The position numbers and the translations under genes are program-made. From positions 124,001 to 188,000 of the forward strand of contig JBAZEK010000002.1 in NCBI GenBank assembly GCA_041653995.1: a stretch of 64,000 nucleotides of DNA, read 5' to 3'. Shown here in pieces: positions 41,921-50,655 of the stretch. This stretch comes from Dehalococcoidia bacterium. GTDB lineage: Bacteria; Chloroflexota; Dehalococcoidia; GIF9; UBA5629. The notes beneath the pieces are model-generated. The model ran no database searches. It was given only the letters and a program-made list of their open reading frames with translations, and was not told the origin of the DNA. Each line of letters begins with the position of its first letter. Within the stretch, counting starts at the first letter, position 1.

Positions 41921-42754
41921 CTATTTCTTAAGTGCCCGCAGGTCGGCGCCGGCCCGCGTGGTGAGCAGGTCATCCTGCGAAAGTCGAAGGGTGGTTTCCA
42001 GATCAGCTACCGCAAGCGCAATCTCACCCGATGCGGTGTAAACCAGGCTCCTGTTGTAGTATGAGGCCGCATCATCCGGCGCCAGTCGCACCGCCTGATC
42101 GGCGTCCTGTATGGCAAGGCCGGGCTCGCCCAGAGCTGCATAGATAAGGCTCCGGACACAGTAAGAGCGCGGCAGAGTTGGATCAAGCTCAATCGCTCTA
42201 CCTGCATCAACCAGTCCCGCCTCGTATTTCCGGCTTTTATAATTGGAGTAGGCCCGTTCGTTGTGGGTGGGCGCGTAGTCAGGCTTAAAGGCCAACGCCT
42301 TGTTAAGGTCCAACAACCCTATGCTGAATTGCCACTGGTTATTGTGAAAACGTCCCAGCTCGTAATGAACCCTGTAATATTCCGGCGCAATCTCACAAGC
42401 TTTATTCAGGTCATCCAGTGTATATGTATTGAGGCGCTTCTGCTTGTAATACCAGGCGCGAGCTATATAGGCATCGGCCAGCTTCTCTTTTAAGCTAAGG
42501 TCCTCCTGATTGCTGTTCAGCATTGAGGCGGCTTCAGCGATTGCCAGATCGTATTGTTCGGTCGTCAGCAGGGCGGAGCCGGTATCGGCGGTCGTGCTGT
42601 TATCACTCACATTCAGGATCGGCTGCACATTTGGCGGCGCAGTCAGGTTGTCAAAAACTCCTTCCTGAACCGAAACGGGCAGCGCGGCGCAGGAAAGCGC
42701 CGGTGCCTGTAAAAGCAGGAAACAGAGCAACCACCCTAGTGATATGTATCTCAT
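41921..42754 (-). CDS. TPR-repeat secreted protein
   Basis: 277 residues. Signal peptide (about 1-24, LLLQAPALSCAALP), possibly a lipoprotein through its Cys, then a linker and about five TPR units, e.g. AYIARAWYYKQKRLNTYTLD, SNYKSRKYEAGLVDAGRAIE and YNRSLVYTASGEIALAVADL. The ATG is 4 bp after the pckA stop, without its own ribosome-binding site, so translation is probably coupled to pckA. Confidence 0.8.
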   Translation of the reverse strand: MRYISLGWLLCFLLLQAPALSCAALPVSVQEGVFDNLTAPPNVQPILNVSDNSTTADTGSALLTTEQYDLAIAEAASMLNSNQEDLSLKEKLADAYIARAWYYKQKRLNTYTLDDLNKACEIAPEYYRVHYELGRFHNNQWQFSIGLLDLNKALAFKPDYAPTHNERAYSNYKSRKYEAGLVDAGRAIELDPTLPRSYCVRSLIYAALGEPGLAIQDADQAVRLAPDDAASYYNRSLVYTASGEIALAVADLETTLRLSQDDLLTTRAGADLRALKK

Positions 42755-42758
42755 CAAG

Positions 42759-44258
42759 CTATGGCTGCAGGGCGTTGATTATGTCGGGATGTATGCCTTC
42801 GAAGCGCGATAGCCAGGCCAATCTCTCTTTTTTCAGAGCCTGACTGAGGGCCGTAATTTTTTCCCGCGGGTAGTAATTGCTCAGATCGAATCGGCTTATA
42901 TCCAATCCGGGTATGTCGTTCGGCACCTCGTAACCCCAGAATTCATCCCGTTTCCAGGTGATTTTATCCCTGGCTATCATCTCCAGTATCTTGACCGAAT
43001 CTACAACGGTTATCTTCTGCCCTCCGGTTAGGCCTCCCACCCTGCCGGTATTCAGCAAGTAGCATTGCATGTGTGGATTTTTACGTAAAATATCGAGGAA
43101 CATGTTGCCTTCCTCTTCTTCGGAACCGACTATAAAAGGATTGGTCCCGACGACACGTCGCTGCTTGCCCGCCTCGGAAGGATCCCCAGCCGACGTTTCC
43201 ACCGATTCGCCGAGCATGAAGGCGGCCGCTCCCCATTCCCGAGAGAGCTTGACTACCGGCGGTACGATTTCGTTGTGCCTGGTAATGAATATCAGAAAAT
43301 CCACTTTCTCAAGGTCGACTTCGCCATCTGTAAACGCTATGTCGCGGCGCTTGACCATGGCGCGGCCGTTCGACGTTAGCGTTGAGTTGAAAAAGTCGAC
43401 CTTGCCGGTTGCCTTGTCGACGTACACGTTCTCAAGGATAGCCCGCGGGCTGATTGCAGCCGCGTAGAGCAGCGGCTGGGCGGCGGATTCAAGCCCTTCG
43501 GTCTTCATGTAAAAGGACTCCTCGGTGCCGATTGCACTGCTGTCGGACTTGAGTATGACCACGTCATCCTGACGGATAATCACTCTTTCGGGCGGCCTCA
43601 GCCAGTGCGAATGACAGGCCAGCGAGGTCTTGCCGGTGCCGCTCAATCCGAAGAGCAGGAAGCCTTTATCGCAAAGCCTGCCATCCTTCATAATTCGCAG
43701 TATTTTGCTGGCTGCATGCAGGCCGATGTTGCCTTCCTTCTTGGCCCAGTACATGACCTGGCGCAACATGGCCTTCTTATTCTCCCCTTTGTAATCACTG
43801 CCCAATATTAACGTTGTGCCAGATTCGGGGACGACCAGCACCTTTTTTTCAGGCCAGTCCGGCACAGTAACCGTAATGAAATCAGGCTCTCCCGGCTCGG
43901 TGGGAAAGAGAGTATTACCCCACATCAGTGGTATGCGGGGATACCGGGCGTCTACGTAAACACGGCACCTTTTCTTGTAGCCGTTGCTCTGGCACATCAC
44001 GCGGTCCAGCATGATCATATCCCGGTGATTGAGATATTTCAGCACCTCGTCCACCAGCTTCACGTTCTCGTCTTCGATCTCACCCAGTATCACTTCGGTA
44101 AATTTGGCGATTCTGTTGCGCACACGCGTCGTTACCGCAAGGTTGCCGAATTCAGAGATAACGCCTCCCTGCTCAAGAGCCCATTCCCTCAACTTATCTT
44201 CTGAAGGGTTATCTATGATATTCCCGGGATCGAATTTCGCGGCAAAAATATCTCGCAT
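42759..44258 (-). CDS. pckA: Phosphoenolpyruvate carboxykinase (ATP)
   Basis: 499 residues, slightly shorter than most (about 530). It interconverts oxaloacetate and PEP with ATP. Key parts are the P-loop FGLSGTGKTSLACH (about 205-215), IRQDDVVILKSDSSAIGTEE with the Mn2+ ligand region, and MVKRRDIAFTDGEVD. The oxaloacetate-side residues lie in VYVDARYPRIPLMWGNTLF. It links C4 acids to gluconeogenesis, and in anaerobes may run either way. The upstream 338-bp gap is AT-rich and shared with the divergent kamA operon. Confidence 0.93.
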   Translation of the reverse strand: MRDIFAAKFDPGNIIDNPSEDKLREWALEQGGVISEFGNLAVTTRVRNRIAKFTEVILGEIEDENVKLVDEVLKYLNHRDMIMLDRVMCQSNGYKKRCRVYVDARYPRIPLMWGNTLFPTEPGEPDFITVTVPDWPEKKVLVVPESGTTLILGSDYKGENKKAMLRQVMYWAKKEGNIGLHAASKILRIMKDGRLCDKGFLLFGLSGTGKTSLACHSHWLRPPERVIIRQDDVVILKSDSSAIGTEESFYMKTEGLESAAQPLLYAAAISPRAILENVYVDKATGKVDFFNSTLTSNGRAMVKRRDIAFTDGEVDLEKVDFLIFITRHNEIVPPVVKLSREWGAAAFMLGESVETSAGDPSEAGKQRRVVGTNPFIVGSEEEEGNMFLDILRKNPHMQCYLLNTGRVGGLTGGQKITVVDSVKILEMIARDKITWKRDEFWGYEVPNDIPGLDISRFDLSNYYPREKITALSQALKKERLAWLSRFEGIHPDIINALQP

Positions 44259-44461
44259 TTTATTTGAGAATAATTATGCAATCCTTTTTAATACTATTAG
44301 AGTATACTGCATCGAAAGATAAATTTATAATCGCTTTAGTAATAATCAGCAGGCTGCGGCATGTGCCGTCTTATACTGTAATTTCACGCCTATTTACGCA
44401 AACGTATATCCACCGCACCGCCTGAAAAATCAGCCCCAAAAATTCCATCGTAGATACAATT

Positions 44462-44475
44462 CAAAAATATTTTTG
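44462..44475. promoter_or_regulatory. AT palindrome upstream of kamA promoter
   Basis: CAAAAATATTTTTG, a perfect 14-bp palindrome 19 bp before the -35 box. It may be an UP element or operator. The rest of the 44259-44596 gap is very AT-rich and holds no other gene that I can see. Confidence 0.3.
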
Positions 44476-44494
44476 ATTTTTTTGCCAAAAATAC

Positions 44495-44523
44495 TTGACA
44501 TGATTTTTTCTACATGCTATAAA
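44495..44523 (+). promoter_or_regulatory. Promoter of the kamA operon
   Basis: TTGACA (44495-44500), 17-bp spacer, TATAAA (44518-44523), giving a 5' leader of about 65 nt rich in A/T before AAGGAGG. Confidence 0.78.
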
Positions 44524-44596
44524 AAACAAAAGAATAAAAAAATACGATTGCGACAAATAGGAAAAAAATTAAATTTTTAAGGAGGCACAGCCCAAG

Positions 44597-45895
44597 TTGG
44601 CGCAAGCATCAACGACCAAACAACAAGACTTATTCGAGTTCTCCGCAGAGGAGGAACCTCCAGGTCATCCTGCGACGGAAGTAGAAGAGCCTCCAAGCTT
44701 GCGCCTGTTGAGGAACCGGCAAAGGTTCTTCAACAGCGTATCCGATGAAAACTGGAACGATTGGAAGTGGCAGTTCCGCAACCGCATCACCAGTATAGAA
44801 GAGCTATCTAAACTTATCTTTTTAACGATACACGATCAGGTCAGCCTCAGGCTGGTCACCGACAAATTTCCTATCTCCATCACGCCGTACTATTTCTGCC
44901 TGATCAACCACGATAATCCCGATGATCCCATACGCCGGCAGGCTATGCCCGTTTTTGAGGAGATAGCCCTGTCAGGCATTCTTTCCGAAGACCCTCTGGA
45001 GGAGGAGAGAGACTCTGTTGTCCCCGGTCTGGTACACCGTTACCCGGACCGCGTCCTGATGGTAGTAACGGATATCTGTCCGATGTTCTGCCGCCACTGT
45101 ACGCGCAAGCGTGAATGGCGGCGCGGCCGCTGGGTGCGTCCTCAACAAGAGATCGACCGCATGATTGCCTATATACGCAGCGACCCGAAAATCAGGGACG
45201 TTATTATCTCAGGCGGTGATCCGCTGACGCTTTCCACCAGGCACCTTGAAGACATCCTGAAAAAGATACGCGCTATCCCTCACGTCGAGATCATTCGTAT
45301 CGGCAGCCGCGTACCTGTGGTTATGCCACAGCGTATCGATGATGAGCTTTGCGACATGCTTTCCCGCCAGGGCCCCATCTGGATGAATACACATTTCAAC
45401 CACGCCAATGAACTGACGGACGAAGCTAAAGCCGCCTGCGACAAGATATTGCGCCGCGGCATACCTGTTAACAACCAGTCGGTCCTGCTGGCCGGTGTAA
45501 ACGATTCTGTAGAAGGCCAACTTCAGCTCTGCCACGGCCTGCTTAAGGCGAAAATTCGCCCTTACTACCTCTTCCAGGCGGACGAGGTCGAGGGCACAGA
45601 GCATCTCCGCACCACCGTGGAAAAAGGCCTGCGCATTATCGAGGGTATGCGAGGGCATACCTCCGGGCTGGCGGTGCCCACCTACGTGATCGACCTGCCG
45701 GGCGGCGGAGGCAAGGTGCCTCTGCAGGCCAGCTACCTGGTATCCAAAACGGACGGCCAGCTCATATTCAGGAATTACCTGGGTAAAACATACAGCTACC
45801 ACAATCCCAGGCCTGCAGCAGCCCCGGCCGGACGCAACGGGCGACGCAAGACAAACGATCAGCAGATGGCGCTGGAACTCGTAGCAGCGAAATAA
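44597..45895 (+). CDS. kamA: Lysine 2,3-aminomutase family radical SAM enzyme
   Basis: 432 residues. PLP- and SAM-dependent migration of the alpha-amino group, normally lysine to beta-lysine. Radical SAM cluster CPMFCRHCTRKREW (about 160-170), SGGDPLTLS for SAM binding, and GHTSGLAVPTYVIDLPGGGG near the C-terminus. The two Asp that bind the lysine side chain in the clostridial enzyme appear kept (QADEVEGTEHLR and VIDLPGG), unlike glutamate mutases. It is longer than the EF-P modifying EpmB. TTG start with AAGGAGG 11 nt upstream. First gene of an operon with two ATP-grasp ligases and a GNAT. Confidence 0.88.
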   Translation: MAQASTTKQQDLFEFSAEEEPPGHPATEVEEPPSLRLLRNRQRFFNSVSDENWNDWKWQFRNRITSIEELSKLIFLTIHDQVSLRLVTDKFPISITPYYFCLINHDNPDDPIRRQAMPVFEEIALSGILSEDPLEEERDSVVPGLVHRYPDRVLMVVTDICPMFCRHCTRKREWRRGRWVRPQQEIDRMIAYIRSDPKIRDVIISGGDPLTLSTRHLEDILKKIRAIPHVEIIRIGSRVPVVMPQRIDDELCDMLSRQGPIWMNTHFNHANELTDEAKAACDKILRRGIPVNNQSVLLAGVNDSVEGQLQLCHGLLKAKIRPYYLFQADEVEGTEHLRTTVEKGLRIIEGMRGHTSGLAVPTYVIDLPGGGGKVPLQASYLVSKTDGQLIFRNYLGKTYSYHNPRPAAAPAGRNGRRKTNDQQMALELVAAK

Positions 45896-45902
45896 GGACG
45901 AC

Positions 45903-46904
45903 ATGCTAATCGGCCTTGCCTACGACCTCAAGGACGACATAGACGCGGGCGGGGATTTCCCTGAGGATGCACTCGAAGAATACGATTCGATCAAGGTCGT
46001 CAGGGCTATATCACGCAGCCTGCGCTCGCTGGGACACCGGACGGTCAATCTCGGGGGAGGGCGCAAGTTCCTCGTTAATATCCTGAAGACAAAGGTCGAC
46101 CTCGTTTTTAACATCGCCGAAGGGAGAGGCAACCTGCGCAGCCGTGAGGCCCAGGTGCCAGCCGCACTTGAGATGCTGAATATTCCCTATACTGGTTCAG
46201 ATCCGCTGACCCTGGCCGCAACCCTGGATAAACCTCTGGCCAAACAAATAGTCGGCTACGCCGGCGTCTCCACACCCCCCTGGATAACGGTTGAATGCCG
46301 GGAGGATATCAAGGCAATCAAAGAGCAGACTATTGCTTTGCCTGCATTCGTCAAGCCCGCTTTCGAAGGTTCAAGCAAGGGTATCAGGTTGACCTCTCAT
46401 GTAAATACGGCCGGCCAGGCCCGGGCTGCCGCCAGCGCTCTGCTACGCAGGTACGATCAGCCCGTAATCATAGAGAAATATATCGATGGCGAGGAGATCA
46501 CGATGGGAATAACCGGCAACAATCCTCCCTCCATCGTTGGTATAATGCGGGTGGTGCCGAAGAGAAAATACAAAACATTCGTCTACTCACTGGAAATCAA
46601 GCGTGACTGGCGCAAACTGGTGGATTATGAATGCCCGGCCAAACTTGCAGGGGCAACGCTTAAGCGCATCAGTGAAGCCGGCATCAAGGCTTACAGGGCG
46701 CTGGGCTGCCGCGACTGTGCGCGCGTCGATTTTCGCGTGACATCGAGCGGCGTCCCTTACTTTCTGGAGATTAATCCTTTGCCCGGTCTTAATCCTGATT
46801 CAGGAGACCTGCCCATCATGTCTCGCAAAATGGGCTGGACCTATCAGCAGCTGATCCGGACAATACTGGAATCCGCACTGGCGAGGAGTCGATTATGCCT
46901 TTAA
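45903..46904 (+). CDS. ATP-grasp ligase, D-Ala-D-Ala ligase-like (1)
   Basis: 333 residues. ATP-grasp fold with LVFNIAEGRGNLRSREAQVP, YTGSDPLTLAATLDKPLAKQ, the ATP-binding PAFVKPAFEGSSKGI and EKYIDGEEIT, and the Mg2+ segment YFLEINPLPGLNPDSG. Such enzymes join a carboxylate to an amine through an acyl phosphate. It is not a housekeeping Ddl by context: it starts 7 bp after the aminomutase stop and overlaps a second ATP-grasp gene by 10 bp. A beta-lysine or an amino acid partner is a plausible substrate. Confidence 0.85.
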   Translation: MLIGLAYDLKDDIDAGGDFPEDALEEYDSIKVVRAISRSLRSLGHRTVNLGGGRKFLVNILKTKVDLVFNIAEGRGNLRSREAQVPAALEMLNIPYTGSDPLTLAATLDKPLAKQIVGYAGVSTPPWITVECREDIKAIKEQTIALPAFVKPAFEGSSKGIRLTSHVNTAGQARAAASALLRRYDQPVIIEKYIDGEEITMGITGNNPPSIVGIMRVVPKRKYKTFVYSLEIKRDWRKLVDYECPAKLAGATLKRISEAGIKAYRALGCRDCARVDFRVTSSGVPYFLEINPLPGLNPDSGDLPIMSRKMGWTYQQLIRTILESALARSRLCL

Positions 46905-47887
46905 GAATTGCCATTATTTATAACGATCCTCCGGGTCAGGTCATTATTCCCAATGGGGAAGAGGAAGCCACGACCGGTGTCCTGGAGGAGGTCGTGGCCG
47001 TCAAGAAAGCTCTTATCAGCCGGGGGCATGAGATCGAAAAAGTCCCTCTGAGACCTCCGCTGGAGGGTGTTCCGCACGTACTGCGCAACATTCAGGCCGA
47101 TGTTATCTTCAACCTTTTCGAGGGTTTCGAAGACCAGCCTCATTCGGAGCCGGTGGTGGCACGCATGATGGAAGACATGGGGCTCTCTTTCACGGGCAAT
47201 CCTTCCAGCGTGCTGGACCTGACTCTGGATAAGGCGGCTTTTAAAAACGTTTTACGTGATGCAGGCATAGAAACGCCCGACTTTATGGTACTGACTCCGG
47301 CCGATGTTCGCGATTTCCGGCTCAGATTTCCCTGCATTGTGAAGCCGAGAGATGAGGATGCCAGCCACGGGCTTTCGCCGGAAAATGTCGTATCAGATAT
47401 GGAGCAGTTGAAGGAACAGGTTGTCCGGATCAGCAGCCGCTTTCGGGGCAGCGCTCTGGTGGAAGAATTTATAGACGGCCGCGAGTTCAATGCATCTATC
47501 CTGGGAAACTCCGTGCACGAGCTGATTGAGATCTCCGAGATCGTCTATACTCTGCCGCCGGGCCTGCCGCGCATATTGACATTCGATTCAAAATGGTACG
47601 AGGAAACCGACTATTATATAAACACCGCCGTATCTTGCCCGGCAGAGGTCGATGCAGATTTGAGAGAAAGAATCACTAAAACCGTCCTGGCCTCCTGCCG
47701 CGCGGCAGGCTGCAGGGGATATGCCCGGGTAGATATGCGGCAGGACGTTGACGGCAGCATTAAGGTGCTGGAGGTCAACGCCAATCCGGACATCACACCT
47801 GAACTGGGTATCGCTCTCCAGGCAGATGTGCGAGGCATGACTTATGCCGATCTGATGCAAAAAATAGTCGACCTCGCTCTGGAGTAA
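46895..47887 (+). CDS. ATP-grasp ligase, D-Ala-D-Ala ligase-like (2)
   Basis: 330 residues. Shares the plan of its neighbour: DVIFNLFEGFEDQPHSEPVV, FTGNPSSVLDLTLDKAAFKN, FPCIVKPRDEDASHGL, LVEEFIDGREFNASILG and VLEVNANPDITPELGI. Divergent enough from copy 1 to have a different substrate. In tandem with it, the pair could add two residues in succession or make alpha and beta peptide bonds. The next gene, a GNAT, begins 5 bp downstream. Confidence 0.85.
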   Translation: MPLRIAIIYNDPPGQVIIPNGEEEATTGVLEEVVAVKKALISRGHEIEKVPLRPPLEGVPHVLRNIQADVIFNLFEGFEDQPHSEPVVARMMEDMGLSFTGNPSSVLDLTLDKAAFKNVLRDAGIETPDFMVLTPADVRDFRLRFPCIVKPRDEDASHGLSPENVVSDMEQLKEQVVRISSRFRGSALVEEFIDGREFNASILGNSVHELIEISEIVYTLPPGLPRILTFDSKWYEETDYYINTAVSCPAEVDADLRERITKTVLASCRAAGCRGYARVDMRQDVDGSIKVLEVNANPDITPELGIALQADVRGMTYADLMQKIVDLALE

Positions 47888-47891
47888 GACT

Positions 47892-48368
47892 TTGGCAGTT
47901 AGAATAAGAGGCATCGTGCCTTCCGACAGGGACCATATCATCAGAGTGACCGACGAGACCGGGGCATTTCTGCCGGACGAATTGACTGTGCTTGGCGAGA
48001 TCATGGACGAGTATTTCAATGATCCTGAAGGTTGCGGATACCATTTTTTAATAGCTGAGCTCGAGCACGATTTCGCCGGCTACCTTTGCTACGGTCCCAC
48101 TCCCATGACGCACGGCGCATGGGACATGTACTGGTGCGCCGTCTCACCCCGGCTTCAAGGCCAGGGTATAGGCGGCACTCTCTTCACCATGGCAGCCGAT
48201 CATATTAAAAACCTTGGTGGTCGGCTTATATTGATCGACACCTCCTCTAATCCCAACTATGCGGCAGCCCGCTCCCTGTACATCACGCTCGGTTACAAAC
48301 ATGTCAGCACAATCCCCGATTTCTATAATCCCGGCGATCACAAAGAGACATTTTGGAAAGCACTCTGA
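47892..48368 (+). CDS. GNAT N-acetyltransferase
   Basis: 158 residues covering one GNAT domain: AVSPRLQGQGIGGTLFTMAA (acetyl-CoA loop Q-x-x-G-x-G) and IDTSSNPNYAAARSLYITLG followed by YKHVSTIPDFY. TTG start with GGAG 7 nt upstream in the end of the ATP-grasp gene. In the known Abl system, a GNAT (AblB) acetylates beta-lysine made by AblA. Here the same pairing occurs, but with two ligases in between, so the acceptor may be a beta-lysyl peptide. Confidence 0.82.
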   Translation: MAVRIRGIVPSDRDHIIRVTDETGAFLPDELTVLGEIMDEYFNDPEGCGYHFLIAELEHDFAGYLCYGPTPMTHGAWDMYWCAVSPRLQGQGIGGTLFTMAADHIKNLGGRLILIDTSSNPNYAAARSLYITLGYKHVSTIPDFYNPGDHKETFWKAL

Positions 48369-48380
48369 AAAGCATATAAT
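48353..48380 (+). promoter_or_regulatory. Promoter of the nucleotidase gene
   Basis: TTGGAA (48353-48358), 16-bp spacer, TATAAT (48375-48380), starting inside the GNAT 3' end. Confidence 0.55.
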
Positions 48381-48409
48381 ATCCGCAACCCGGCAAGCAG
48401 GAGTTGAAG

Positions 48410-50218
48410 ATGATTCGTTTCAGACCATCATCGGTTTGTTTCATTTTATTGCTGATAACGCTTCTGCCTGCCTTTGCCTGCGCGCCCACGGTTTCAACGG
48501 CTTCTCAGCCGGCGGAGGCAACAACGCTTCCCATATCCCTGACCGTCCTTCATGTAAACGATACACATTCATACGTGATACCCCACAGTATGCTGCTTAA
48601 GGTCAACGGCAGGGATACGGTGGCCACGGCGGGCGGGTATAGCCTGCTCAACTCCGCTGTTGAGGATATTCGCAGCCAGGAAAAAAACGTCCTGCTGCTG
48701 CATGCGGGCGATGTGCTGGAAGGCACCATCTGGACAACCAAATTCCAGGGAATGGCCGACATTGACGCCATGAATGCCATGGAGTTTGATGCCCTTGAGC
48801 TGGGAAACCATGACTTCTCACAAAATGCCCAGGAGGCGGCAGCCCTGGTGAAACGCGCAAGGTTCCCCGTGCTGGCGGCCAACATGGATGTGTCGCGGGA
48901 GCCGTTGCTATCAGGCATCAGTCCATACGTTATTTATGCCATGGAGGGCGAAAGGGTCGGCATTATCGGACTGATTACACCCGACACTGCTTTTCTCAGT
49001 TATCCCGGGAAAAACGTCGCCTTCCTGCCGGCCGCTGAAACAGCCCGCAAATATATTACCGAGCTCGATAAGCTGGGCGTTAATAAAATCATTATCCTCT
49101 CACACCTGGGCTATCAGGACGACGTCAGGCTGGCCAACGAGGTAGCCGGCATCGATATTATTGTCGGCGGACATACGGCAACATTCATGGGTGGGCCCGA
49201 GTTCGAACAGATCGGCCTCAAGCCGGAGATGCCTTATCCCACTGAAATCACGGGCCCCGACGGCAACAGGGTGTTGATCGCGCATGCCTGGGAAAGCAAC
49301 CATCTGCTGGGCCGCATCAAGCTGGATTTTGACGACAGGGGAAACATCGTCGGCTACTACGGCCAGCCATTTATCTTCTCGACAAACAACTTTATGGTCG
49401 AGGATACCTGGGGTTGGAACCATCTCTGCCCCTGCAGGCCGGAATATTCGCAGATAATGAACGCCGTGGCTAAAGTTCCCGGTTTTAAAATCTACTGGAA
49501 CAGCCCCGACATGGACGCTGTATTGCAGCCCTATGTAAAGCAGGTCTCCGGCGAACTCAATACTATAGTTGCCACAGCCGACGAGAACCTCCTGCGGGGT
49601 CTGAATAAAGGCCCCGGACCGCTGATAGCCGATGCCTTCCTCTGGCGCGCTAAGGGGATCAATCCGGAGGTCCAATTCGCTATCTTAGACAGCTACAATA
49701 TCCGGTCCGATATCCTGAGGGGCGCCATACTGCGCAACGATATCGAAATGGTTCTCGCGCTGCGGCAAAATCTGGCCACCATGAAGATCAGAGGCAGCCT
49801 GATCAAAATGCTACTGGAGATGGGCATCGATTCGCACATCAAAGTCAAAGATCCTCCCCCGTGCTTCGAAATCTCAGGTCTCAAGATGACAATCGATATG
49901 AGCCGTAACAGTGGCGAGCGTATAACTTACCTTCAGGTCAGGCAGGCGGACGGTACGTATATCGACATGGATATGGATAGCGAATACACCATGGTCACCA
50001 CCGATTACCTGGCGGACAAAGGCGTCCAACCTCTCATCAACAAGGTCAGCTGGATGGGACCTCTTGCCGATAATTTCAAATCGTGGCTTAAAGATTACCT
50101 GAGATACGCAGACCTTAATATCAGGGACGTCGACGCTATGAGCGACTATCTCGCGATACTGAGAAACGTTAAAAACGACACCATGGAGCGCACCATTATC
50201 ATCCCGCCCGGCCGATAA
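48410..50218 (+). CDS. 5'-nucleotidase / cyclic phosphodiesterase, exported
   Basis: 602 residues. Signal peptide ends around LLPAFACAP, with a non-canonical lipobox. The metallophosphatase domain (about 38-330) has LHVNDTHSY, LLHAGDVLEG, LELGNHDFS, IILSHLGYQDD and IIVGGHTATF, all metal-site blocks. The 5'-nucleotidase C-terminal domain (about 370-575) begins near ELNTIVATADENLLRG. It hydrolyses nucleotides outside the cell to recover nucleoside or phosphate. ATG 48410 with AGGAG 6 nt upstream. It has its own promoter and may be independent of the kamA operon. Confidence 0.87.
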   Translation: MIRFRPSSVCFILLLITLLPAFACAPTVSTASQPAEATTLPISLTVLHVNDTHSYVIPHSMLLKVNGRDTVATAGGYSLLNSAVEDIRSQEKNVLLLHAGDVLEGTIWTTKFQGMADIDAMNAMEFDALELGNHDFSQNAQEAAALVKRARFPVLAANMDVSREPLLSGISPYVIYAMEGERVGIIGLITPDTAFLSYPGKNVAFLPAAETARKYITELDKLGVNKIIILSHLGYQDDVRLANEVAGIDIIVGGHTATFMGGPEFEQIGLKPEMPYPTEITGPDGNRVLIAHAWESNHLLGRIKLDFDDRGNIVGYYGQPFIFSTNNFMVEDTWGWNHLCPCRPEYSQIMNAVAKVPGFKIYWNSPDMDAVLQPYVKQVSGELNTIVATADENLLRGLNKGPGPLIADAFLWRAKGINPEVQFAILDSYNIRSDILRGAILRNDIEMVLALRQNLATMKIRGSLIKMLLEMGIDSHIKVKDPPPCFEISGLKMTIDMSRNSGERITYLQVRQADGTYIDMDMDSEYTMVTTDYLADKGVQPLINKVSWMGPLADNFKSWLKDYLRYADLNIRDVDAMSDYLAILRNVKNDTMERTIIIPPGR

Positions 50219-50319
50219 CCGTATGTCATCTCATGCGATTGCCCGGGGTTGATTAAGCCATAATATGACGGTATGATTATAATTAGAATTGGCTAAAGCA
50301 CCGGGGGAAGGAGGTTACC

Positions 50320-50622
50320 ATGGCCATAAGAAATAAAGAGGATGCTCAGAGGGTACTGAGGCATGTGCCCGACGTGAAGCGGTTCTACTGCCATGATGGG
50401 GAGATACTGAACAACATATACGATTTGAAAACTGCGCTGGGTAAAATGCATGCTTCAACCTATCGTCATCACGTCACCGATGAGAAAAACGACTTCGCAC
50501 GCTGGGTGCGTGAAGTGCTGGGTGACGATAAGCTGTCCCACGACGTCGCCAAATGCCAGGATCAGAAAGAGGCCGTAACGGTCGTCTCGGAAAGGATAAT
50601 CTGGCTGCGAGAGAAGGCTTAA
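50320..50622 (+). CDS. Small conserved protein, DUF5752-like
   Basis: 100 residues, cytoplasmic, all-alpha by appearance: FYCHDGEILNNIYDLKTALG, then HVTDEKNDFARWVREVLGDD. The pattern of a helix followed by H-x(4-6)-NDFxxWI/V-x-x-V-x-x-D resembles the DUF5752 family; this is from memory and not checked. AAGGAGG lies 5 nt before the ATG. First of a same-strand run leading to the MoxR/vWA pair. Confidence 0.6.
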   Translation: MAIRNKEDAQRVLRHVPDVKRFYCHDGEILNNIYDLKTALGKMHASTYRHHVTDEKNDFARWVREVLGDDKLSHDVAKCQDQKEAVTVVSERIIWLREKA

Positions 50623-50655
50623 TACATTTAAAAGGTTAAATATCAGGTATCAGAA

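Noticed and set aside
44259..44596. Small genes in the AT-rich gap between pckA and kamA
   Set aside because: No ORF with a ribosome-binding site; the gap is explained by the kamA promoter and leader.
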